Of a stretch of 58,544 nucleotides of DNA, positions 1 through 8,335 are shown one piece after another (positions within the stretch are counted from its first letter, which is position 1; each line of letters starts with the position of its first letter). Position numbers and translations under genes: made by a program. The notes beneath the pieces were generated by a model, which did no database searches, had not been told where the DNA came from, and saw only the letters and a list, made by a program, of their open reading frames with translations. The stretch lies in contig JAUSCI010000027.1 in the NCBI GenBank assembly GCA_030651305.1, positions 1 through 58,544 on the forward strand. The letters run 5' to 3'. Source of the stretch: Sulfuritalea sp. Its GTDB lineage: Bacteria; Pseudomonadota; Gammaproteobacteria; Burkholderiales; Rhodocyclaceae.

Positions 1-79
1 GTCTTTTCATTTCCGCATTCTGCTGTGAACCAAATGGAATAACAAGACTCCAAGGAGAAGTTCCTTCGGAGAGTTGCCC

Positions 80-243
80 ATGGCCCGCTACAAACACATC
101 GACACCAGCCCGCGGTTGATCGCCGTCGATCTGCAAAGGCAGCTCCTGCCCGGCACCTTCGAGCATGCGCTGAACTACCTGATCGATCGCCAACTTGATC
201 TGCGCTGCTTCGATGCCCGCTACAAGAACGACCTGACCGGCGC
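80..243 (+). pseudogene. IS1182-type transposase, N-terminal fragment
   Basis: The first ~54 codons (starting MARYKHIDTSPRL) resemble the N-terminus of IS1182-family DDE transposases, including the RQLLPGTFEHALN stretch typical of that family. A GGAG-containing leader lies upstream. After about position 240 the similarity stops and the sequence runs straight into an integron-integrase reading frame, so the catalytic part is absent and no function is expected. The fusion point suggests an IS that inserted into, or recombined with, an integrase gene and was later deleted. Confidence 0.75.
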
Positions 244-645
244 CAGCGCCTGTCCTTGCGCGTCAAGGACGTCGATTTCGCGGGTGGCAAATTGATCATC
301 CGACAAGGCAAGGGCAACAAGGATCGAGTGACGCTCATGCCGCAGCGTCTCAAACCGGTACTGTTAGAACATCTGGACAAGGTCAAAGTATTGCATGCCG
401 AAAATCTGGCGCGCGGACTGGGTGAAGCACCAATGCCACAGGCCTTGGCGGGAAAGTATCCCAAGGCGGGCTATTTATGGGCATGGCAATTCATATTTCC
501 TTCCACCCAGTGTTGCCGCGACCCATATACGGGAAGGACGGTGCGATTTCACGTTCACGAGAAGACGCTACAGCGAGCCGTAAAGGAGGCGGCGCGCTGC
601 GCTTGCATTGCCAAACCCGTCGGCTGCCACACATTTCGGCACTAT
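244..645 (+). pseudogene. Integron integrase (IntI) remnant, central part
   Basis: This frame encodes the middle of an integron-type tyrosine recombinase: LRVKDVDF, then GKGNKDRVTLMP, then the IntI-specific extra segment (MPQALAGKYPKAG, WAWQFIFPS, HVHEKTLQRAVKEA) and the HTFRH box with the catalytic His-Arg. The 5' third is missing (replaced by the transposase fragment), and just after HTFRH the gene is interrupted by the RIT element. The remaining 3' end resumes at 4054. The IntI-specific insert makes the assignment firm; the gene is dead. No attC array was found nearby. Confidence 0.85.
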
Positions 646-724
646 TCCGAGTTCCGGACTATGCCGAGTCTGAGCAACTGCGCGGCTGGAGTTGCGCGAT
701 TCGCGGCAGCCTGCCCGGCATAGT
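637..724 (+). repeat. RIT left 88-bp terminal inverted repeat
   Basis: By eye it is an exact reverse complement of 3944-4031. Inside it, the 9-mer ACTATGCCG (658-666) faces CGGCATAGT (716-724), so the repeat is itself framed by inverted half-sites that look like recombinase binding sites. The first bases (CGGCAC) also fit the interrupted integrase codons, so the exact element edge may lie a few bases inward. Confidence 0.85.
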
Positions 725-739
725 ACAGAGCTTCCGTTC

Positions 740-1738
740 TTACAGCTCGTTGAGGAAAGCCAGTAGTTGGTCATCCGGTCGATAGCGTACGAAGGCGACA
801 TCGAGGGGCGTGACTTTGGCCAGCACTTGCTCTTTGATGGCGAGGTTTGCGTCGAGATAGATCTGCGTAGTTTCGACGGACTCGTGGCCGAGCCACAATG
901 CGATCACGGCACGCTCGGCGCCTGCCTGCATCAACTCCATGGCGGTGGTATGTCGGAGCACATGCGGCGTGACGCGCCTGGTCGCCAGAGATGGGCAGCG
1001 CTGTACGGCCACCGCGACGTGCTTGGCGAGCAGGTATTGCATCCCATCGGCGCTCAAGCGTGTGCCACGGGCATTCGGGAACACCGTCGCGTCGGCGTTG
1101 CCGGGAATCTCCCGCAGCCAAGCGTTCAGAACAGCCGCGGTTTGCCGAGTCAGGGGGATAGCCCGTTCCTTGCGGCCCTTTCCCAGCACGCGAACGTGCG
1201 CTCCTGTGCCGTGGAACACCGAGTCCCGGCACAAGCCGGTGAGTTCAGACAGACGCAGCCCGGTTTGAATCGCCACCAGGAGCAGAGCATGATCGCGACG
1301 CCCGGACCAACTGTGCTGATCGGGCGCCGCCAACAACGCGTCAATCTCCGGGCGAGTCAGGAAGCCGACTTGGGCGCGTGTAAATCTCTGGCTGGGAATG
1401 GCGAGTACGCGCTGGATCTGTTCCGCATGAGCAGGCGCTTCGAAAGCCGCGTAGCGGAAGAACGAACGAATCGCGGTGAGCCGCAGGTTGCGACTGCGGG
1501 CCGTGATGCCGCGGTTGTTCTCGAGATCGTCGAGGAATGCGGCGATCAATGGCGCGTCGACCTGCTCGAAAGCCAACTGCGTCGGCGCCTTGTCGAGTTG
1601 CCCTTGGGCAAAGCGCAGCAGCAGGCGGAAGGTGTCCCGATACGAAGCGATCGTATGCGGACTGGCCCGGCGCTGCTGCATCAGCCGCTCGGTAAAGAAG
1701 CGCTGCAACAGCGCCGGGAAACTGACCGCCGGACTCAT
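740..1738 (-). CDS. RIT tyrosine recombinase, third gene
   Basis: This 332-aa protein has an N-terminal SAM-like core-binding domain (~10-110) and a C-terminal phage-integrase catalytic domain. The catalytic residues are visible: Arg in GLRLSELTGL, HVLRHTT, WLGHES and the nucleophilic Tyr in TQIYLDAN. It is the last gene of the trio. Its ATG overlaps the stop of the middle recombinase (ATGA), implying coupled translation. It probably acts together with the other two to move the element. The family is clear; the division of labour within RIT trios is not. Confidence 0.9.
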   Translation of the reverse strand: MSPAVSFPALLQRFFTERLMQQRRASPHTIASYRDTFRLLLRFAQGQLDKAPTQLAFEQVDAPLIAAFLDDLENNRGITARSRNLRLTAIRSFFRYAAFEAPAHAEQIQRVLAIPSQRFTRAQVGFLTRPEIDALLAAPDQHSWSGRRDHALLLVAIQTGLRLSELTGLCRDSVFHGTGAHVRVLGKGRKERAIPLTRQTAAVLNAWLREIPGNADATVFPNARGTRLSADGMQYLLAKHVAVAVQRCPSLATRRVTPHVLRHTTAMELMQAGAERAVIALWLGHESVETTQIYLDANLAIKEQVLAKVTPLDVAFVRYRPDDQLLAFLNEL

Positions 1739-2667
1739 GGCAGATCTCCCCAGCGTTGTTCAAGGCGGGCAACCGCCAAGCCCATCAGCTCCGGACAGGC
1801 ACTCAGATACCAGTAGGTATCGGCGACATGGACGTGCCCCAGGTAGGTCGATAGCATAGGCATGCGCCGCTCGACATCCTCGCCCGAGCGGTACCATCTC
1901 AGCAGCGTCTGAACGGCAAATCGATGACGAAAGTCGTGCAGGCGAGGGCCATGGCTGGCGGTCGCCCCGCGCAGACCGAGGCGGCGCGACAGCAGGTAAA
2001 AGGTTCGGTGAATATCACCGATGTCCAGATGATTACCTCGGCTGGTGATGAAGAACGTCAATGCCGTGCGGCCGGCAAGGAAGCTCTCCCGACGTGCTCG
2101 GTACTGTTCAAGCACGTCCCCCGTCGACGGATGAATTGTGACCAGACGCGACTTGCCGAATTTGGTGCCGCGAACCGTCAGCACACCTGCGTGCAGATCG
2201 ACATCCTCGGCCTTGAGACGGATCGCCTCGCCAATCCTCAGGCCAGTAACGCTGAGCAAGCCGAGCAGGCAGTGATACGTCCACGGGCGCAATCCACCTG
2301 CCGTCGGCAGTTCGAGCGCGCATTGAAGCAGGCCGGCGATGTCCTCCTCCGAGTACAGATAGGGTTGTGCCCGGCTGGGGCGGAATGGCAACAGGCCCGT
2401 CGGCGGAATCTCGGTGTGCGGGTCGCTCGCCACGTGGTAGCGGGCAAAGCCACGGACATATCCCAGCCGCTGTGCGCAGGTTGCCGGCTGCATCGACGGA
2501 CTCTGCTGCGCCCATTCGAGCGCCAACGCCACCGTGATATGCGCAGCGCTGCGGGCCTCCATGAACACGGCGAACTTTGCCAGGCACAGGCCGGCATCGC
2601 GCAGCTTGAACCCCAGATTGCGACGCAGGGCCAGATAGTCCTGGATCGATTGTTCGATCGTGGTCAT
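1735..2667 (-). CDS. RIT tyrosine recombinase, middle gene
   Basis: This 310-aa tyrosine recombinase has GLRIGEAIRLK (catalytic Arg), LHDFRHRFA (His-x-x-Arg), a longer spacer, then TYLGHVHVADTYWYL with the Tyr nucleophile. The spaced ERRMPMLSTYLGH segment is typical of middle RIT recombinases. The ATG at 2667 is chosen over an upstream GTG because AGGGAG lies at good spacing and the ATG forms an ATGA overlap with the preceding stop. It overlaps the third gene in the same way. Confidence 0.9.
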   Translation of the reverse strand: MTTIEQSIQDYLALRRNLGFKLRDAGLCLAKFAVFMEARSAAHITVALALEWAQQSPSMQPATCAQRLGYVRGFARYHVASDPHTEIPPTGLLPFRPSRAQPYLYSEEDIAGLLQCALELPTAGGLRPWTYHCLLGLLSVTGLRIGEAIRLKAEDVDLHAGVLTVRGTKFGKSRLVTIHPSTGDVLEQYRARRESFLAGRTALTFFITSRGNHLDIGDIHRTFYLLSRRLGLRGATASHGPRLHDFRHRFAVQTLLRWYRSGEDVERRMPMLSTYLGHVHVADTYWYLSACPELMGLAVARLEQRWGDLP

Positions 2668-3897
2668 GGCGCACTCCCTGGCCACGGCAGAGCCAACGGG
2701 CGCAACAAGTCAAGGTCGACCTTGGCGTAAATCATCGTCGTCTGCGGGTTGCGGTGACGCAGCAGTTCGCCGATCTCGTCCAGCGACGCACCTTGGCGCA
2801 GCATCTGGGTGGCCACGGTGTGACGCAGCAGGTGGGCACCTTTGTGGGCAGGGTCGAGTCCGGCGCGAGCAAGCGCGCGCCGGACGAGCGTGGAAATAGC
2901 CGCCGAGGTTGCGAAACCGCGATGCGGTGCGCGGATGCGGACAAAGACCCGTCGCGAGGCGCAGGCAGGACGCGAGTTGCACAGATAGTCGGCCAGTGCC
3001 TCGCCGACGTCTTGTGGAATCGGCAGGTGATCTGCGCGCGTCCCGGCGCTCCGAATGCAGAGCTCTCCCGCCGCCCAATCGAGATCGTCGAGCGCCAGCG
3101 CGACGACTTCCCCGGCCCGCAGCCCCAACCGGGCGAGCAATAGCAGAATCGCCCAATTGCGGCGACCGACCGCCGATTCCCGTTCGCAACTAGCCAAGAA
3201 GCACTGGAGTTCGTCCGACGACAACGCCCGTGGCAGCGAGGCCATCGACCAATTCGCCACCGTCGGCACGCTTATCCGCAAGTCGTTCTTGATGAGCCCA
3301 CGGTAACGCGCGTATTGCAACAAGGAACGCAACGCCGTGGTCATCAGCTTCGCGCGTTTGCCATGATGAAGTCGAGCCGCCTCCCGCTGAACGAAACCCA
3401 CCACGTCCTCCGCCTGTAGTAGATCAAGCCGGACTTCGCCATCCCGACAGTACTCAGCGAGAAAGCGTCGGGCATATCCCAGATAATTGAATACCGTAGC
3501 CGGAGCGAGCCGACGTTCCTGTTCCAGATAACGCCGGAATTCCCCTTCCAGCCGCTCGGCAGACGTCGGCTCGACCGCTGGATCCACGGCGGCAACGCCC
3601 TGCTCGTTGAGCAGAGTCAACAGCCGTCGCAAGATCGACGCATCACCGGTTCTGAAATGTCCGCTTCGGGATCGATACCGCTGATAGCACGCCAGCCGCT
3701 CTGCGGTAACGCGGCACCCTGATTCGGCACCGACTCAACCATCGACCGAAATCGGCGACCAATTGCAACGCATAGCGAACTGAAGCTCTGGCGTACCCCT
3801 GTTCGAGCATCTGCTGAGCAAAGCCATCAACATACGCGCCCAGCAACCCGTCGCGCATGCGCTTGAGCGTGCACGAATCTCTGTACAACGGTTCCAT
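2664..3897 (-). pseudogene. RIT tyrosine recombinase, first gene, frameshifted
   Basis: Two frames together make one recombinase of about 410 aa. An 84-codon N-terminal piece (from ATG 3897) ends out of frame, and a downstream frame (RRLLTLLNEQG to the end at 2664) carries the rest, with LLRHTVATQML, ELLRHRNPQTT and the IYAKVD tyrosine. Near 3705 the second frame already reads VTAERLACYQRYR, so a single indel of one or two bases close to that point explains the break. It may be a real mutation, a programmed shift or a sequencing error. The start is supported by AAGGAG 7 nt upstream, inside a strong hairpin. Confidence 0.8.
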
Positions 3898-3900
3898 CGC

Positions 3901-3941
3901 GATCTCCTTTCACCGGGACGGTATGTCCCTGAAAGGAGATC
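3901..3941 (-). promoter_or_regulatory. Hairpin sequestering the RIT first-gene ribosome binding site
   Basis: On the minus strand, GATCTCCTTTCA pairs with TGAAAGGAGATC, extended by GGGAC/GTCCC, with a 5-nt loop and a 2-nt bulge. The right arm contains the AAGGAG ribosome binding site of the first recombinase (ATG 3897). A transcript entering from outside the element would fold this way and block translation, while a promoter inside the hairpin would not. This is known for some IS transposases and inferred here. Confidence 0.7.
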
Positions 3942-3943
3942 AA

Positions 3944-4031
3944 ACTATGCCGGGCAGGCTGCCGCGAATCGCGCAACTCCAGCCGCGCAGTTGCTCAGAC
4001 TCGGCATAGTCCGGAACTCGGAATAGTGCCG
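3944..4031 (-). repeat. RIT right 88-bp terminal inverted repeat
   Basis: Exact reverse complement of 637-724. It contains the same ACTATGCCG (3944-3952) and CGGCATAGT (4002-4010) half-sites. Confidence 0.85.
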
Positions 4032-4053
4032 CCTATGCCGATCACGGCATAGG
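4032..4053. repeat. 22-bp palindrome abutting the RIT right end
   Basis: CCTATGCCG, four bases (ATCA), then CGGCATAGG: a perfect 9-bp inverted repeat sharing CTATGCCG with the half-sites inside the RIT repeats. It lies between the element and the resumed integrase remnant and has no counterpart at the left end. It may be a recombination scar or a core site. Confidence 0.7.
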
Positions 4054-4215
4054 CGCCACGCTTTTGCAACTCATCTATTGGAGTCTGGACACAACATCCG
4101 GGTCGTGCAGGAACTGATGGGCCACAAGGATGTCCAGACGACGATGATTTACACGCATGTGATGAACAACAGCCTGGCGGCGGTCAGAAGTCCGGCAGAT
4201 GTCCTATCCGGATAG
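4054..4215 (+). pseudogene. Integron integrase (IntI) remnant, C-terminus
   Basis: This is the continuation of the interrupted integrase. After a further frameshift near 4083 it reads [16 protein letters not shown], then [10 protein letters not shown] with the Tyr nucleophile, and ends [11 protein letters not shown]-stop at 4213-4215. These are the usual last residues of IntI proteins. The frameshift is separate from the RIT insertion, so the gene was or became dead independently. Confidence 0.85.
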
Positions 4216-4452
4216 ATTGGATTGCCTGTGCCTGACAACGCTCATGAGCGTCTGCTGTGGAGAACAAATGCGTCTGGCCGGATTGTGGTGGGAGCCGACC
4301 TCAAATTCCAGCCCGCGCCATAGACCGATAGCATTGTGCGCGGCACAGAAGGTTATCAATCACCAAATCCGGATAGCCGCCCTTTTTTCGGTGCCTCTGT
4401 GTCTCTGTGGTGAGGAATTTCGGTTGAGAGTCGGCGCTGGCGGTACGGCGAG
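4216..4452. other. Non-coding stretch after the integrase remnant
   Basis: No convincing gene. It contains GGTGCCTCTGTGTCTCTGTG (from 4390), a low-complexity dispersed motif I recall from many bacterial intergenic regions. Nothing resembling an attI or attC site was recognised. Confidence 0.5.
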
Positions 4453-5766
4453 TTAGCCTGGCGTGCGTCGCAGGATCATGTCCCTGACCAGATCGATATG
4501 CCCGCGCAGGGTGTACAGCATGTCGGAAAATGTCAGCGGCGTACGAATGCGGCTGGCATCGGCCTCGATGGCGTCAAGCTTCTCGATCCACTCGGTGCGA
4601 CTGTGGCGGCCCGGGTTTTCGTTGATTTCGTTTTCGAGGAACTTGAGCTCGCCGTAGCGCCGGTAAATCCGCGAACGCACTCGCCAGCCATAGATCTGCG
4701 GCGCGAACTTGAACAGCGGGATCAGCACGGCGAGCAGCGGCACCAGCATCACCACCATGCGGTCGATCAGCGTCGCCGCCCAGAACGGCAGGTAGCGCTG
4801 GAGGAAGGGTTTGCCGGACTTGTAGTAGCGTTCGGCCTCCTTCGACAGCGGAAATTCGCCGTGCCCGGCACGCGGAAACTCGCCGGGCTTCTGGAATACT
4901 CCCGGCGCACCGTGGACCTCGCTCGCTGCCTGCATCAGCAGGTCAAGCAGCGCCGGATGCGTGTCCTCGCGCACCAGCAGGCTTGCCATTGGCGAAACCA
5001 GCTGGATATCGCGCGGTGGAATATCCTGCGTCAGATCGATGGCGCCGCGCGGCAGTACCAGTCGCGCCAGGTACGGAAAGCGCCGCGTGTAGGCCTCGGC
5101 ATGCGTCAGGCTCATCAGACGCACGCCCGGCGTGTAGAGCAGCGTCCACACCAGCGCAGACTGCGTCGGCCCGACGACGAACACTGCGTCGATTTCGTTC
5201 TTCTGCAAACGCTCGGCCAGGCCCAGTCCTCCCACCGCTATCAAGCTAGTGTTCTTTGCATCGATGCCGTTGGCCGCCAGCAGTTCCTTGGCGAGATTAT
5301 TCGTACCGCTGCCGGCGCCGCCGACCGCGACGCGCTTGCCCTTGAGGTCGAGCACCTTGTCACCGCCATGGACTGCCGCCTCGCGATAGAAAATCCACAG
5401 CGGTTCGTAGTAGATATCGCCCAGGGAAACCAGCCCATCCTCTTCCGCCGGCCGCGCCGCGCCGCCCTGTATGAAGGCGGCATCGACTGCGAAATCCGGG
5501 TTGCGCAAGCGCGCCAGGTTCTCGTCGGAACCGGCGGACGGCTTTTCCTCCAGTGTTATCTCGTAGCGCGCCAGCACATCCTTGTAGCGGGCGGCGAAGC
5601 GCTGATATGCGCCGCCTTCGCCGCCGGTACTGACGATCAGCCGCTCGGACGGCGCCGGCTTGATGAACTGCGCCGCCAGCCAGAACGCGCCGATCGCCAG
5701 CAGCAAGGAAGGCAGCGCGACAAACACGATGTCGCGCCAGGAAAGCAGTTTGGGTTTTTCAGGCAT
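4453..5766 (-). CDS. TAXI-family TRAP solute-binding protein, membrane-anchored
   Basis: This 437-aa protein is a TAXI-type periplasmic binding protein. An N-terminal hydrophobic segment (~14-34) is followed by the ligand domain starting LIVSTGGEGGAYQRFAARY, with GAGSGTNNLAKELLAANGI typical of the family. A second hydrophobic stretch near residue 335-355 (MVVMLVPLLAVLIPLF) anchors a cytoplasmic tail, as in TAXI proteins that lack a partner permease. No TRAP membrane subunit is adjacent, so transport or sensing is unresolved. The ligand is unknown. Confidence 0.85.
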   Translation of the reverse strand: MPEKPKLLSWRDIVFVALPSLLLAIGAFWLAAQFIKPAPSERLIVSTGGEGGAYQRFAARYKDVLARYEITLEEKPSAGSDENLARLRNPDFAVDAAFIQGGAARPAEEDGLVSLGDIYYEPLWIFYREAAVHGGDKVLDLKGKRVAVGGAGSGTNNLAKELLAANGIDAKNTSLIAVGGLGLAERLQKNEIDAVFVVGPTQSALVWTLLYTPGVRLMSLTHAEAYTRRFPYLARLVLPRGAIDLTQDIPPRDIQLVSPMASLLVREDTHPALLDLLMQAASEVHGAPGVFQKPGEFPRAGHGEFPLSKEAERYYKSGKPFLQRYLPFWAATLIDRMVVMLVPLLAVLIPLFKFAPQIYGWRVRSRIYRRYGELKFLENEINENPGRHSRTEWIEKLDAIEADASRIRTPLTFSDMLYTLRGHIDLVRDMILRRTPG

Positions 5767-5818
5767 GTTCAGCAGGGACGGCGTGTTTGGGGAACATCAG
5801 CCCGAGCCGGCAAATACT

Positions 5819-6283
5819 CTAGAACGGAATGTCGTCCTCGAAATCATTGAAGTTGCCACCGGCTGGCTGCGCCGCCGCCGGGCGAGTGCCGGTACCACTG
5901 CCGCCCCCCGTACCGCCGGCGCTGTCGCGCGGCGGCGCGTCGCTCATACCCTGACGACCGCCCAGCATTTGCATGCGGTCGCCGCGAACTTCGGTGGTAT
6001 AGCGATCCTGGCCCTCCTTGTCCTGCCACTTGCGGGTGCGAATCGAACCCTCGACGTAGATCTGCGAGCCCTTTTTCAGGTACTGCCCGCACACCTCGGC
6101 CTGGCGACCAAAGAAACTGACCCGGTGCCACTCCGTGGCTTCCTGCTTGTTGCCTTCCTTGTCCTTCCACGTATCGGTCGTGGCTAGGCGCAGATTGGCG
6201 ACCGCTTCGCCGCTCGGCAAGTAGCGCATTTCGGGATCGGCGCCGAGATTGCCCACCAGAATCACTTTGTTAACCGAAGCCAT
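5819..6283 (-). CDS. ssb: Single-stranded DNA-binding protein
   Basis: The 154-aa protein has the OB-fold opening [21 protein letters not shown], a Gly-rich linker (~113-143) and the acidic DDIPF tail that recruits replication and repair proteins. GAGGAG precedes the ATG. It follows the MFS gene by 11 bp on the same strand. In many betaproteobacteria ssb, an MFS gene and uvrA are neighbours; here uvrA is ~25 kb away across the island. Confidence 0.97.
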   Translation of the reverse strand: MASVNKVILVGNLGADPEMRYLPSGEAVANLRLATTDTWKDKEGNKQEATEWHRVSFFGRQAEVCGQYLKKGSQIYVEGSIRTRKWQDKEGQDRYTTEVRGDRMQMLGGRQGMSDAPPRDSAGGTGGGSGTGTRPAAAQPAGGNFNDFEDDIPF

Positions 6284-6294
6284 GCATTTTCTCC

Positions 6295-7530
6295 TCAGGG
6301 TTTGGTTTCAATTATGCCATGTGCAGACGGCTGTGTCGCCGCTACCCGCCGCACTGGCACCTGCATCATGGTCGCGGCCGCGGCCAGCCACAGCGCCACC
6401 ATCGCGGCATCGAACATGAACACGGCGCCGGCATCGAAGTTCTTCATCAGCCAGCCGCCCAGAGCCCCGCCGGTGAACAGGCCGAGCGCCTGGGTGGTGT
6501 TGTACACGCCCAGCGCCGCGCCTTTGGCGCGCGGCGGAGCAATCCGCGAAATCATCGAAGGCAGCATGGCTTCGAGAATATTGAAGGCGACGAAGAAACT
6601 CAGCAAACCGCCCGCCACCACCATGAAATTCGTGTTGCCAAACCACATCACCAGCAAGGTGACGAGCAGCAGGCCGATGGCAAGGACGAACACCGGCTGC
6701 ACCTTGTTGCGCTTCTCGGCGAAGATGATCGCCGGCACCATCAGGACGAAGGATGCCAGCACCGCCGGCAGATAAACCTTCCAGTGCGAGGCGAGCGGCA
6801 AATCGCCGTAATGGATCAGCAAGCCGGGAACGACGACGAACATCGCCATCTGCACCATGTGCAGGGTAAAAATGCCGAAGTTGAGGCGCAGCAGTTGGGT
6901 ATCCATCAGCACGTCGCGAAACGGTGGCTTGGGTCCGGCCGGCAGAGGCGGCGGCGGCGGTACGACGTGGGTCACCACGCCTATGGCGGCGATCGCCAGG
7001 ATTGCCGTCATCCAGAAAATTCCGCTCATGCCGATTGCGGCGTAAAGCGGGGGAGCCGCGACCAGCGAGAAGGCGAACACCAGCCCGATGGAGGAACCGA
7101 TCATTGCCATGACCTTGGTGCGATGCTGTTCGCGCGTCATATCCGCAGCCAGCGCGGTAACGGCAGCTGAAATGGCGCCGGCGCCCTGCAACACGCGGCC
7201 GCCGATGACCCACCAGATGTCCGTCGCCAGCGCCGCGACCGCCGAGCCAAAGGCAAACAGCAGCAAACCGATGACGATCACCCGCTTGCGGCCGAAAGCG
7301 TCAGAGGCCATGCCGAAGGGAATCTGGAACATCGCCTGGGTCAGGCCGTAGGCGCCGAGCGCGATGCCGACCAGCGTCAGGTCGTCACCGCCGGGAATGG
7401 TCTGGGCATGGATCGCAAACACCGGCAGGATCAGGAACAAACCGAGCATGCGCAGCGCAAAGATGGACGCCAGGCCGGCGCCGGCGCGCTTTTCATCGCG
7501 GCTCATGGCGTCGGAAGTGGGGGATAGCAT
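6295..7530 (-). CDS. MFS transporter
   Basis: This 411-aa protein has about 12 hydrophobic segments and the MFS signature between TM2 and TM3 ([17 protein letters not shown]). It resembles drug/proton antiporter-type MFS proteins found upstream of ssb in betaproteobacteria. The substrate cannot be told from sequence. The ATG at 7530 begins [17 protein letters not shown]; an internal Met at residue 9 is an alternative start. It is likely cotranscribed with ssb. Confidence 0.9.
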   Translation of the reverse strand: MLSPTSDAMSRDEKRAGAGLASIFALRMLGLFLILPVFAIHAQTIPGGDDLTLVGIALGAYGLTQAMFQIPFGMASDAFGRKRVIVIGLLLFAFGSAVAALATDIWWVIGGRVLQGAGAISAAVTALAADMTREQHRTKVMAMIGSSIGLVFAFSLVAAPPLYAAIGMSGIFWMTAILAIAAIGVVTHVVPPPPPLPAGPKPPFRDVLMDTQLLRLNFGIFTLHMVQMAMFVVVPGLLIHYGDLPLASHWKVYLPAVLASFVLMVPAIIFAEKRNKVQPVFVLAIGLLLVTLLVMWFGNTNFMVVAGGLLSFFVAFNILEAMLPSMISRIAPPRAKGAALGVYNTTQALGLFTGGALGGWLMKNFDAGAVFMFDAAMVALWLAAAATMMQVPVRRVAATQPSAHGIIETKP

Positions 7531-7555
7531 GGGGTTCAGTTGATGCTCCAGGACA

Positions 7556-7975
7556 TCAAATATCGTCGGGAATGATCAAGTCCAACGGATGGCGGCCCTG
7601 TCGGCGGTAGGTACGAAAGTCGCCATCCAGGGTGCACATCGGACCGGGCTGCGTCTCCGCCAGACGCACCATGCAGGCGTCGGCGAGCGACATCGGCAGG
7701 TCGGTGTAGCGCTGCATCAATGCCGCGATGGCGGCTGCCTCCCGTTCGACGCCCAGACCAATGCGAAACACGCCTTGCGCCAACTTGGCCAGGATGCGGG
7801 TCGGCGGCACTCCGGCACGGGCAAGCAGAAAACAGCTTTCCGCCAACACCGGTTCACAGGTCGTTACAGGGGTAACAAAGGTGGCGAACTGGCTCACCGC
7901 CCATGCGTGAAAACGATCGGCAGGGCAGAAATAGGCTACCAGAGGCCCGGTATCGAGCAGTACGCCGCGTCGCAT
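7556..7975 (-). CDS. PIN-domain toxin (VapC-like)
   Basis: This 139-aa PIN-domain protein has acidic active-site residues visible in VLLDTGPLVAYF, EPVLAE, LADACMVRLAE and CTLDGDF. VapC toxins are Mg-dependent RNases that cut tRNA or rRNA. ATG 7975 is preferred to a longer N-terminus because the PIN strand begins directly after it and the gene lies 5 bp downstream of a matching small antitoxin gene. The target RNA is unknown. Confidence 0.85.
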   Translation of the reverse strand: MRRGVLLDTGPLVAYFCPADRFHAWAVSQFATFVTPVTTCEPVLAESCFLLARAGVPPTRILAKLAQGVFRIGLGVEREAAAIAALMQRYTDLPMSLADACMVRLAETQPGPMCTLDGDFRTYRRQGRHPLDLIIPDDI

Positions 7976-7980
7976 CGAAT

Positions 7981-8232
7981 TCAGCGACCGAAGCCGTCCA
8001 GATGAGAAGGATTCGAGGAATAATCCGGCGGAGTAGGCTCCGCAACGCCACAGCAATCCTGCATCAGGTCGTGCAGAGATGTAATCGGCGGCGTTGCCGT
8101 CAGCAAGTCCGGTTGATCCAGCACGCGACGCAGGCCATCCTCGACGAGATCCTTCAACTTGCGTCCGCGCAAAGCCGCCTCCGCCTTGGCGCGGCGGAAC
8201 AGATCGTCGGAAAGGTCAATGGTGGTGCGCAT
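7981..8232 (-). CDS. VapB-like antitoxin
   Basis: An 83-aa protein begins MRTTIDLSDDLFRRAKAEAA, a ribbon-helix-helix DNA-binding fold common in antitoxins, and has a C-terminal tail that would wrap the toxin. It precedes the PIN toxin by 5 bp, the usual antitoxin-first order with autoregulation. ATG 8232 is chosen because the RHH strand starts there; the upstream extension is made of a dispersed repeat. Confidence 0.85.
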   Translation of the reverse strand: MRTTIDLSDDLFRRAKAEAALRGRKLKDLVEDGLRRVLDQPDLLTATPPITSLHDLMQDCCGVAEPTPPDYSSNPSHLDGFGR

Positions 8233-8270
8233 AAACGCATTAAAGCACAAATATGCGGATTCCGGCAAGA

Positions 8271-8335
8271 CGCAAGAGTCGGCGCTTGCCGGCCCGCGAA
8301 GCGGAATCCCCGGCATACAGAGTGCGGGACGGCGG
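8271..8335 (+). repeat. Dispersed intergenic repeat, copy 1
   Basis: About 65 bp that recurs inverted at 36971-37037 with only scattered differences. It contains short palindromes around CCGCTTCGCGG, suggesting a REP-like element. It separates the antitoxin gene from the 390-aa gene. Confidence 0.7.

Larger units (their letters stand above)
637..4031. mobile_element. Recombinase-in-Trio (RIT) element
   Basis: Three tandem tyrosine recombinase genes on the minus strand, joined by ATGA overlaps, are enclosed by perfect 88-bp inverted repeats at 637-724 and 3944-4031. This is the architecture of RIT elements. The element sits inside an integron integrase gene, splitting its HTFRH box from its C-terminal catalytic region. 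The total of 3395 bp is ordinary for the class. The first gene carries a frameshift, so this copy may be immobile unless read-through or another copy supplies the protein. Confidence 0.88.

Noticed and set aside
4199-4456. 85-codon frame after the integrase remnant
   Set aside because: Begins inside the remnant, has no ribosome binding site and covers a low-complexity repeat.
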